From Candidatus Fermentibacteraceae bacterium (lineage in GTDB: Bacteria > Fermentibacterota > Fermentibacteria > Fermentibacterales > JCC-6), in the NCBI GenBank assembly GCA_030596465.1, contig JAUVJW010000140.1, forward strand, positions 1-5,594: a stretch of DNA of 5,594 bases. Reading direction: 5' to 3'. The notes under the pieces are model-generated. The model saw only the letters and a list, made by a program, of their open reading frames with translations. It had not been told where the DNA came from and made no database searches. Position 1 is the stretch's first letter. Every line of letters starts with the position of its first letter. A program made the position numbers and the translations under genes. Below, piece by piece: positions 1 to 5,594 of this stretch.

Positions 1-742
1 GCTGTCTTCTTGCTCCGGCCTGGGCTTCCCGTTTCACAGCTTTCTGGTAGGTGTCGATGAACTGATCAACATCCCTGTCAAGCTTTGGACGCTCAACCTG
101 GGACATGGAGAGAACTTGAATACCATCAATGGTTCTTACAGCATCAAATACCTCTTCTATTCCAGCGGCTGATTCTGCCTGAGCCAGCAGGATAACATCA
201 AAATCGCTCCGAACAGCATCGCATGACTGGATGCCCGGCATAGAGTGGAGTTTGTCGAATATCTCCATGCTGTTCTCTGAATCGGTGATTTTTACTGTGA
301 GGTATGCGCTTGTGGATTCGCGCATGCCATCGTCAACCTGTTCGAAGGCGGAGTCTGTTGCGGTTTTCCCGGGGGTTAATTCTTCGAGAGCGCTGACCAG
401 TTCCGTAATCTCAAAAGGTTTGTTCAGGAAGCCCGTGTTGTGTTCGGCAAGGGCAGTCATCATCAGCCTTTCGTCACCGAAGCCGGTGATAACAAGTACC
501 GGGAGATCAGGATACTGATTTTTTATTACCTTGAGAATTTTAAGACCATCGATGTCAGGCATGAAGATGTCTGTTATCAGGTAATCGTATGCGAGACCTT
601 TGTTTCTGGACTGGTTGAGTTCGTGTATTGCTGATATTCCGTCGGGACATGTTACTACGGAGTAGTCTTCCTGGGTGAGACCGAAGGTAAGATTCCTGCG
701 GATTTCGGCCTCGTCATCTATTATGAGTACTCGACCCTTCAA
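1..742 (-). CDS. Response regulator: receiver domain fused to Lrp/AsnC-like (RAM) domain, 3' partial, TTG start
   Basis: The gene reads from a TTG at 742-740 off the low-coordinate edge, giving 247 visible residues without a stop. The TTG is chosen because AGGAGG lies 6 nt upstream, an in-frame TAA lies just before that, and the protein begins directly with the first receiver strand (KGRVLIIDDE). Residues 1-120 are a complete receiver (REC) domain: acidic pair D9/D10, phospho-acceptor D58 in ITDIFMPDIDG, switch T86 in VITGFGD, and K108 in LNKPF. This implies phosphorylation by a histidine kinase that is not in the window. Residues about 145-217 have the beta-alpha-beta-beta-alpha-beta pattern and landmarks of the Lrp/AsnC C-terminal effector-binding domain: AYLTVKI, then MPGIQSCDAV, SDFDVILLAQ and VRTIDGIQVL. 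No helix-turn-helix is visible. Residues 218-247 are charged and probably helical, and lead into an unseen C-terminus. The REC assignment is firm. The RAM assignment is by pattern only. The output function is unknown. Confidence 0.88.
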   Translation of the reverse strand, partial: MKGRVLIIDDEAEIRRNLTFGLTQEDYSVVTCPDGISAIHELNQSRNKGLAYDYLITDIFMPDIDGLKILKVIKNQYPDLPVLVITGFGDERLMMTALAEHNTGFLNKPFEITELVSALEELTPGKTATDSAFEQVDDGMRESTSAYLTVKITDSENSMEIFDKLHSMPGIQSCDAVRSDFDVILLAQAESAAGIEEVFDAVRTIDGIQVLSMSQVERPKLDRDVDQFIDTYQKAVKREAQAGARRQ

Positions 743-748
743 TGGTTT

Positions 749-754
749 CCTCCT
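749..754 (-). promoter_or_regulatory. Shine-Dalgarno AGGAGG that decides the TTG start of the response regulator
   Basis: On the minus strand AGGAGG ends 6 nt before the TTG at 742-740. There is no in-frame ATG or GTG nearby, and a TAA in the same frame lies just upstream. This ribosome site is therefore the main evidence that translation begins at TTG. Confidence 0.85.
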
Positions 755-784
755 CTGTTGTTAATAAAAGACGCTGATGAGTGA

Positions 785-813
785 ACGCTAAGACGCGCTC
801 TCTCCGAAGTCAA
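785..813 (-). promoter_or_regulatory. Weak candidate sigma-70 promoter for the response regulator
   Basis: On the minus strand TTGACT (813-808) is followed after 17 nt by TAGCGT (790-785). The -35 box matches the consensus at five of six positions, but the -10 box matches at only three. It lies in the 85-bp gap between the Nfn large subunit and the response regulator. It would give a leader of roughly 35 nt before the TTG. No convincing terminator separates the two genes, so read-through from the upstream operon is equally plausible. Confidence 0.25.
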
Positions 814-827
814 GAACTTGTTTACCG

Positions 828-2291
828 TCAACGTACTTCCGCTCTGCACAGCTCGAGACCGTCCTCAAGATCTGTCCACCGCCCGGATGAAAGGTACAGA
901 TTCATTGCCCTGGCGGCTCTTCTGCCGTGACCCATGGCAAGGATAACCGTTGCCGCGCCAAGAACGATGTCTCCACCGGCAAAAACTCCGGGAACGGAGG
1001 TTTGACCGGTAACCTCGTTTACAATAACACCGCCCCAGTTTGTTACATCAAGCTCCGGATAAGAGTTGGGAACAAGAGGATTCGGACTGTTGCCGATAGC
1101 TACGATAAGAATGTCAGTTTCCATAATGTATTCTGAGGCCTCGATGGGGATAGGCCTTCTTCTGCCGGAAGCATCCGGTTTTCCCAGCTCCATTTTAATA
1201 AGTTCAGCACCGGTGATCCAACCTGTATCATTGCCCAATAGCCGCACCGGATTGTTCAGAAGATGGAATTCAACACCTTCTTCTCTCGCATGATGAATTT
1301 CCTCAAGCCTTGCCGGCATCTGTTCTTCTGCTCTTCTGTAGACGATCAGAGACCTTTCCGCCCCCATTCTGAGTGCAGTTCGGGCGCAGTCCATTGCTAC
1401 ATTTCCACCACCTACTGTTATTACCGTTCTGCCTTTAACAATAGGTGTATCCGACTGGGGGAAGGTGTAAGCCTTCATGAGATTTGCCCTGGTGAGATAC
1501 TCATTCGCGGAGAGTACACCAAGCAGGTTTTCTCCCTCTACACGCATAAATCTTGGCAGACCCGCGCCAGTTCCAATGAAAACCGCATCGTTCTCTTCCA
1601 CTATTTTTGCCACAGGAGCAGTTTTTCCAACAATGAAGTTGTAACGAAATTTAACTCCCAGCTTCTCAAGGTAGTCAACTTCTGCTTGAACGATAGCTTT
1701 TGGAAGCCTGAACTCGGGGATTCCGTAGACCAGAACTCCACCGGCTTTGTGAAACGCTTCGTAGACCGTTACATCATGACCGTACTTGATCAGATCTCCG
1801 GCTACAGTCAAGCCTGCGGGACCGCCGCCGATGATTGCAACCTTCTTGCCTGTTTTTGAAACTTCGGGAGGTATGGCATATACACCCTGCTTCCGTTCCC
1901 AGTCCGCCAGGAACATTTCAAGTTTACCGATCATTACTGCTTTTGTGGGGTCTTTCTTTGCCTTTCCAATAACGCAGACCGCCTGGCACTGTTCTTCCTG
2001 GGGACAAACTCTTCCGCATACTGCCGGAAGAAGATTTCTTTGTTTAAGAACATGCACACCCTGCGCGAAGTCACCCTGTTCAATTGCGCGGATAAAGCCG
2101 GGAATATCAATACCCACAGGGCAGCCTTCAATACAGAAAGGTGTTTTACATTGAAGGCATCTCTGTGCTTCCACCATTGCCATTTCGGGGGTGTAGCCAA
2201 GTGGGACTTCTTTTACATTGTGTATTCTTTCCTTCGGATCCTGCTCAGGCATAGAGGTTGGGGGTATTTTCAGTCTTTCCGCCGGTTTCAT
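828..2291 (-). CDS. nfnB: NADH-dependent reduced ferredoxin:NADP+ oxidoreductase, large subunit NfnB (GltA-like flavoprotein)
   Basis: This 487-residue protein belongs to the family of glutamate synthase small subunit, dihydropyrimidine dehydrogenase N-domain and NfnB. Residues 40-110 hold two cysteine groups for two [4Fe-4S] clusters: C45, C48, C53, C57 (CLQC..C...CP) and C92, C96, C102, C106 (CGRVCP..C...C). In characterised Nfn a glutamate also ligates one cluster; E99 or E100 is a candidate here. An FAD dinucleotide fold starts at GGGPAG (155-160). A second nucleotide fold, for NADP(H), starts at GGGNVAMD (294-301). The closing FAD motif GGD is at 439-441, followed by ATVILAMGHG. In the known NfnAB enzyme this subunit carries the bifurcating FAD and exchanges electrons with NADPH and ferredoxin in the cytoplasm. 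The ATG overlaps the small-subunit stop (ATGA), with AAGGGGGG 6 nt upstream, which implies translational coupling. Length is normal and no key residue is missing. No glutamate synthase large subunit is present, and the NfnA partner next door favours Nfn over GltBD. Confidence 0.92.
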   Translation of the reverse strand: MKPAERLKIPPTSMPEQDPKERIHNVKEVPLGYTPEMAMVEAQRCLQCKTPFCIEGCPVGIDIPGFIRAIEQGDFAQGVHVLKQRNLLPAVCGRVCPQEEQCQAVCVIGKAKKDPTKAVMIGKLEMFLADWERKQGVYAIPPEVSKTGKKVAIIGGGPAGLTVAGDLIKYGHDVTVYEAFHKAGGVLVYGIPEFRLPKAIVQAEVDYLEKLGVKFRYNFIVGKTAPVAKIVEENDAVFIGTGAGLPRFMRVEGENLLGVLSANEYLTRANLMKAYTFPQSDTPIVKGRTVITVGGGNVAMDCARTALRMGAERSLIVYRRAEEQMPARLEEIHHAREEGVEFHLLNNPVRLLGNDTGWITGAELIKMELGKPDASGRRRPIPIEASEYIMETDILIVAIGNSPNPLVPNSYPELDVTNWGGVIVNEVTGQTSVPGVFAGGDIVLGAATVILAMGHGRRAARAMNLYLSSGRWTDLEDGLELCRAEVR

Positions 2292-3154
2292 TCAGTTCCC
2301 CCCTTCAGTGACGCTTCCAGTCTGCAGCCGGTTTTGTCTGAGTAGTGTTCAAGAGATATTTTCTCGTAACTTTTGTAAGTATTCAGACGGGCTATCATTT
2401 CGTCAAAATCAACCAGGTGACCGTCAAACTCAGGGCCGTCCACACAGGCGAATTTTGTTTTTCCGCCAACCGTTACTCTGCATCCACCACACATACCTGT
2501 TCCGTCCACCATTATTGGATTCAAACTTACTATTGTGGGAATATCAAGTTTCCTGGTAAGAATACAGACGAATTTCATCATTATCGGGGGCCCCATGCAA
2601 ATGCACTGATTGAATTTTTCGCCCTGCTCGACAAGCTCGCTGATTGCATCAGTTACAAGCCCTTTTTTTCCTTTAGAGCCATCATCCGTGGTGATAATTA
2701 CTTTATCACTTACCGCTCGCATTTTTTCCTCAAGTATCAGCAGATTTTCCGATCTTGCTCCGAGAATACTTGTTACCTTGTTACCGGCTTCCTTCATGGC
2801 TTTGGCAACCGGATAAAGAGGGGCGATACCAATGCCTCCACCTACGCAAACAACATGTCCCACTTTCTCTATGTGAGTCGGTTCTCCAAGTGGTCCCGCA
2901 ATGTCAGGAATTGAGTCTCCCACTTCCATCTGAGCAAGTTTCAATGTCGTTTTCCCAACTGATTGTATTATGAGGGTGATACTACCCTCATCGCGATCCA
3001 CATCCGCCAGAGTAATCGGTATTCTCTCTCCTTCATCGCAGATTCGTATCAGGACGAATTGTCCAGGTTCCCTGTAAGCTGCCACATCAGGTGCATGTAG
3101 CCTGTAGAGAGTGATATCGGGGCCAAGAGTTTCTTTGTACAGGATTCTGTGCAT
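2288..3154 (-). CDS. nfnA: NADH-dependent reduced ferredoxin:NADP+ oxidoreductase, small subunit NfnA (PyrK/SudB-like)
   Basis: This 288-residue protein is a ferredoxin-NADP reductase-like FAD/NAD-binding subunit with a [2Fe-2S] cluster. Residues 1-95 form the FAD-binding barrel, with the flavin motif RIPITLAD at 44-51. Residues about 98-210 form the NAD(H)-binding fold, with GGGIGIAP at 105-112 and the conserved MGPP at 187-190. The iron-sulfur motif is D217-x4-C222-x2-C225-x11-C237. One aspartate plus three cysteines is the ligand set known for NfnA, whereas PyrK normally has four cysteines. Its role in the known complex is to exchange electrons with NADH and relay them through the [2Fe-2S] cluster to NfnB. 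The ATG at 3154-3152 is chosen because GGAGGG sits 6 nt upstream and the protein then starts like its relatives. The frame stays open to an ATG at 3316, which would add 54 residues without domain meaning. A related sulfide dehydrogenase-type role (SudAB) is the main alternative. Confidence 0.92.
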   Translation of the reverse strand: MHRILYKETLGPDITLYRLHAPDVAAYREPGQFVLIRICDEGERIPITLADVDRDEGSITLIIQSVGKTTLKLAQMEVGDSIPDIAGPLGEPTHIEKVGHVVCVGGGIGIAPLYPVAKAMKEAGNKVTSILGARSENLLILEEKMRAVSDKVIITTDDGSKGKKGLVTDAISELVEQGEKFNQCICMGPPIMMKFVCILTRKLDIPTIVSLNPIMVDGTGMCGGCRVTVGGKTKFACVDGPEFDGHLVDFDEMIARLNTYKSYEKISLEHYSDKTGCRLEASLKGGTE

Positions 3155-3160
3155 GGATCG

Positions 3161-3166
3161 CCCTCC
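3161..3166 (-). promoter_or_regulatory. Shine-Dalgarno GGAGGG that decides the nfnA start
   Basis: On the minus strand GGAGGG ends 6 nt before the ATG at 3154-3152. It supports that ATG over the longer in-frame start at 3316-3314, whose upstream bases (CTGCTACTTG) contain no purine-rich ribosome site. Confidence 0.88.
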
Positions 3167-3282
3167 GTTTGAAAGATTGTGGACAGTATCCGAAATAAAG
3201 ACTGTTACCCGGTCAACAACAGGCAGAACCTTGAAAAGTGCTGAAACCATAACAAATGCAATATCTGCTGGGAAAATAGTAT

Positions 3283-3310
3283 GGGTCAGCATATTCTTCA
3301 GCGCTGGCCC
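3283..3310 (-). terminator. Possible weak terminator hairpin after the sigma-54 activator gene
   Basis: On the minus strand GGGCCAGC (3310-3303) can pair with GCTGACCC (3290-3283) across a 12-nt loop. Seven of eight pairs form, with one C-A mismatch. The hairpin begins 27 nt after the activator stop codon and is followed by the moderately T-rich ATACTATTTT. The mismatch, long loop and poor U-tract make this a weak call. It overlaps the candidate promoter for nfnA. Confidence 0.3.
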
Positions 3311-3316
3311 GGTCAA
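3288..3316 (-). promoter_or_regulatory. Candidate sigma-70-type promoter for nfnAB
   Basis: On the minus strand TTGACC (3316-3311) is separated by 17 nt from TATGCT (3293-3288). The match is five of six at -35 and four of six at -10, with optimal spacing. Transcription would start near 3281, giving a leader of about 125 nt before the nfnA ATG. No GG-N10-GC (sigma-54) element is visible in the gap, so the activator encoded upstream does not obviously act here. Confidence 0.45.
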
Positions 3317-3337
3317 GTAGCAGAAATCGAGCTGATT

Positions 3338-5594
3338 CTACAGCATTTCATTTTCAGCAAGGTATTTCCGCAGTGTCTTGGGATCACACTTCAATGCTTT
3401 TGCCGCTTTTGTTCTGCTGCCTCCGAAGGATTCAACAGTTCTCGCTATATGTATCCTGATTGCTTCGTGAAGGGTAGAAGTTTCAGCACCAGCACCTCCA
3501 ACTGTGTTGAATGAAATGTGACTTTTTTGTATGATGTTTCCGCTGGAAGCTATTGAAGCTCTCTTCAGAGTGTTGGAAAGCTCACGAATGTTGCCGGACC
3601 ATCGATGTGAAGAGAGCAGGTTGAGGGCTGCTCTGCTGATACTTTTTGCTGTAAAGTGTGAGACCAGCTGAGGAATGTCCTCCAGTTTATCCCGTAGAGG
3701 AGGCAGATTTATTCGGACGACAGATATCCGGTAGTAAAGATCAGTCCTGAAAGATCCCTGAGCTATCTGCATTTCCACATCTGCATTGGTGGCGGCCACA
3801 AGCCTTAAGTCAGTGCTTCTTTCCCTCGTCTCTCCCAGCCTTCTGAAGATTCCAGTGTCCAGAACCCGTAAAAGTTTTGCCTGCATGTGCAGAGGCAGGT
3901 TTCCAATTTCGTCCAGAAATAGCGTTCCTCCATCAGCTTCCTCAAGAAGTCCTCTTCGAGGATAGTTTACTCCGGTATAGGCTCCCCGGGCGGCACCGAA
4001 AAATTCTGATTCCATCAGAGCTTCGGGAATTGCTCCGCAGTCTACCGGCACGAAGTTGCCATGCCTTCTTTTGCTTCCAATGTGGATTGCTCTGGCACAG
4101 AGTTCCTTGCCTGTTCCAGTTTCTCCTGATATGAGAACTGGAACATTCTCCTGAGCTACCCTTTCAAGTTCAAATCTGATCTTTCTCATTACACTGGAAT
4201 CACCGATTATCATTTCAGACAGTTTGTCTTTTTTGTCGGGAAGTTGTTTATTTGCTGGTCCAGCCGCCAGCACTGCTGCTACAGGTTCCAGAAATGGAGC
4301 CACCTCCGCAGCAGGAATGCCACTGCAATACAAAGGATTGCCTCCGGGAACAGAAATCATTCCCTGATTTTCTGTGATGGATATTTCTTTCAGGCTTAAT
4401 GACTCTGTAAGATCAGAGAGAGATGATTCACCTTCGAGGTAACTCTGTATCCAGCCGGAAACGGTTCCCAGTGTTCTGTTAATCATTTGCTCGGTAAATT
4501 GATTTGAAGAAGCAGTTTCCCACTCTGCGCCGAACAGGCCGTTGTAGTTTTCCCGTTCTCTTTCACTCAGTTGATCAAGTATGTCTTTTCTCCAGCGAAT
4601 AATGCGTTTTACTGCCTGAGGATTATCAGGCAGACCGCAGTTCTCAGCAAGTCTGCAGGCAAGCACAGGAGAAGGCAGCGCAAGGAGTTGCTGGAAACCT
4701 TCTTCTTTATCCACTCCCGATATTATCCGCAGAGCAGCCAATTCTTCAGGTAATTCGCCTGCAAGAGTGCCGATATCGTTTTCCGTAAGATTTCTTATTT
4801 CCTGATCCAGCAGCAGCTCTATCTCTGTGAGACAAACGAGATGCCTGTCTCCAAGTACATGACCTCTGGATCGTGCCTGCTTGATAAGGTCTATACCTCT
4901 TGAGCGGTCTCCAGCCTGTATGTAAAGCTGTCCAGCGTAAAGCGTGCTTATACCGAGGTAGAGTACCATCTCATGTCTGCCAGCCAGTTCGGCTGCCCTG
5001 AGCGCATAGGGAAGAGCCTTTTCTCCGCTTCCCAGCAGTACCCCCCTGTAAGCCTCCAGCATGTTCAGCATCTGTCTCTGCAGTATTCCCCCTGATGCTG
5101 AAGAGTTTCTCAGTTTATACATTGTTTCTTCAGCTGCGGAAATGTTGCCCGTCTTCAATTCCAGAACGAACAGATCTACATGAGGGGGTCTCGTAAACGA
5201 AAGGGCACTTTCATCATGAAATTGCACAGCGGTTCTGTAGTCTTCCAATGCTCCTTTCCAGTTACCGGTAACCTGCAGCGTCCGTCCCCGCTCCTGGAGG
5301 CTCTTGACCAGATGAGGAACGCTTGCCAGCCTGCGAGCCAGAGCAACGGCTGACTCCGCATGTTTTAAAGCATCCTCATGGGCACCCAGGCGCATTTCAA
5401 GACTCCTGAGAGCGCAGTAGATATCAACTTTGTCAGTACTCTCGGCTTTCTTCAGTCCTTTTTTCAAAGGCTGAAGAGCGGAAGCGGGGGTTCCTGAAAG
5501 GTCGTGCAGTCTGGCCAGGAGGGGAAGTGACTGTGGATCAGAAGAGTTCCTGATTACATCAAGAGCTTTATGAATGTCCCCAAGGCCCATATAC
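3338..5594 (-). CDS. TPR-containing sigma-54-dependent transcriptional activator, 5' partial
   Basis: The frame runs in from the window edge. The first ATG is at 5590, but the codon before it is also open and no ribosome site can be seen, so the true start probably lies outside. Numbering from that ATG gives 750 residues. Residues 1 to about 260 are helical TPR-like repeats (for example near 55-90, 95-127, 190-205 and 218-240), expected to bind a protein or peptide partner. Residues about 340-455 are an unassigned linker, perhaps a degenerate GAF domain. Residues 460-680 are the sigma-54 AAA+ domain: Walker A GETGTGKE (489-496), sigma-54 contact loop GAYTGV (536-541), Walker B GGTLFLDEIG (554-563), arginine-finger region FRTDLYYR (614-621) and GNIREL (666-671). 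Residues 707-746 are a Fis-type helix-turn-helix (GGSRTKAAKALKCDPKTLRKYL). The protein should hydrolyse ATP to open RNA polymerase-sigma-54 promoters. Oddities are the GAYTGV variant of GAFTGA and a stretch before GNIREL about ten residues shorter than in NtrC. The target genes are not evident. Confidence 0.93.
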   Translation of the reverse strand, partial: YMGLGDIHKALDVIRNSSDPQSLPLLARLHDLSGTPASALQPLKKGLKKAESTDKVDIYCALRSLEMRLGAHEDALKHAESAVALARRLASVPHLVKSLQERGRTLQVTGNWKGALEDYRTAVQFHDESALSFTRPPHVDLFVLELKTGNISAAEETMYKLRNSSASGGILQRQMLNMLEAYRGVLLGSGEKALPYALRAAELAGRHEMVLYLGISTLYAGQLYIQAGDRSRGIDLIKQARSRGHVLGDRHLVCLTEIELLLDQEIRNLTENDIGTLAGELPEELAALRIISGVDKEEGFQQLLALPSPVLACRLAENCGLPDNPQAVKRIIRWRKDILDQLSERERENYNGLFGAEWETASSNQFTEQMINRTLGTVSGWIQSYLEGESSLSDLTESLSLKEISITENQGMISVPGGNPLYCSGIPAAEVAPFLEPVAAVLAAGPANKQLPDKKDKLSEMIIGDSSVMRKIRFELERVAQENVPVLISGETGTGKELCARAIHIGSKRRHGNFVPVDCGAIPEALMESEFFGAARGAYTGVNYPRRGLLEEADGGTLFLDEIGNLPLHMQAKLLRVLDTGIFRRLGETRERSTDLRLVAATNADVEMQIAQGSFRTDLYYRISVVRINLPPLRDKLEDIPQLVSHFTAKSISRAALNLLSSHRWSGNIRELSNTLKRASIASSGNIIQKSHISFNTVGGAGAETSTLHEAIRIHIARTVESFGGSRTKAAKALKCDPKTLRKYLAENEML

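Larger units (their letters stand above)
3208..3316 (-). repeat. 9-bp direct repeat TTGACCGGG, two copies 100 bp apart, in the nfnA leader region
   Basis: The minus-strand word TTGACCGGG occurs at 3316-3308 and again at 3216-3208, exactly 100 bp apart, both in the gap upstream of nfnA. The upstream copy coincides with the -35 box of the best promoter candidate. They could be paired operator sites or alternative -35 elements, but two copies of a 9-mer may also be chance. Confidence 0.3.

Noticed and set aside
231..634. Two overlapping plus-strand open frames
   Set aside because: Both are antisense to the response regulator, whose receiver motifs on the minus strand are unambiguous.
743..827. 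A terminator hairpin between nfnB and the response regulator
   Set aside because: Only a 4-bp stem (CAAG-TT-CTTG) and direct, not inverted, GCGTCTT repeats are present. No stable stem with a T-tract was found.
1263..1859. A 198-codon open frame on the plus strand
   Set aside because: It lies wholly antisense to the well-supported nfnB gene, and its translation shows no recognisable domain or plausible composition. It is a coding shadow.
828..2291. Glutamate synthase small subunit (GltD) as the product
   Set aside because: It has the same fold family, but the overlapping NfnA-type partner with the Asp-Cys-Cys-Cys cluster motif and the lack of a large amidotransferase subunit favour NfnB.
2345..2914. 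A 189-codon open frame on the plus strand
   Set aside because: It is antisense to nfnA, has no recognisable motifs and no convincing ribosome site. It is a coding shadow.
3155..3316. A 54-residue N-terminal extension of nfnA from the ATG at 3316
   Set aside because: There is no ribosome site at 3316, the extension has no family counterpart, and a strong GGAGGG lies 6 nt before the ATG at 3154. The open frame is probably chance.
3155..3337. A sigma-54 (-24/-12) promoter upstream of nfnA, expected if the neighbouring activator controlled it
   Set aside because: Scanning every GG on the minus strand of this gap gave no GG-N10-GC pair.
1..5594. CRISPR arrays, tRNA genes, insertion sequences or phage genes
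   Set aside because: No regularly spaced repeats, cloverleaf-like sequence, transposase motif or terminal inverted repeats were seen on either strand. Nearly all of the window is accounted for by the four genes.

Overview
The window is a compact bacterial segment with four protein-coding genes, all on the minus strand. Read in the direction of transcription, from high to low coordinates, they are: (1) a TPR-containing sigma-54 activator (5594-3338, 5' end outside the window); (2) the small subunit of an Nfn-type NAD(P)H:ferredoxin oxidoreductase (3154-2288); (3) its large flavo-iron-sulfur subunit, often labelled GltA or glutamate synthase small chain (2291-828); and (4) a receiver-domain response regulator fused to an Lrp/AsnC-like domain (742 to beyond position 1, 3' end outside the window). 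I see no tRNA, rRNA, CRISPR array, transposase or phage gene.

The organism looks like an anaerobic or fermentative bacterium with roughly balanced GC. Flavin-based electron bifurcation by Nfn is typical of anaerobes that use ferredoxin as a low-potential carrier, and genes 2 and 3 carry all the expected cofactor motifs. Strong GGAGG-type ribosome sites precede the starts. The phylum cannot be fixed from this sequence.

The two Nfn genes overlap by 4 bp (ATGA), so they are very probably translationally coupled and made in equal amounts. They are separated from the upstream activator by 183 bp. That gap holds a sigma-70-like promoter candidate, an imperfect hairpin that may end the activator transcript, and a 9-bp direct repeat spaced exactly 100 bp apart. 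Only 85 bp separate the Nfn genes from the response regulator, so it may be co-transcribed, with a weak candidate promoter of its own.

The main interest is the arrangement. An electron-bifurcating redox module is bracketed by two regulatory proteins of unusual architecture: a sigma-54 activator with TPR repeats as its visible sensory part, and a REC-RAM fusion that uses a TTG start and has no DNA-binding domain in the visible part. A functional link between regulators and enzyme is inference from gene order only.
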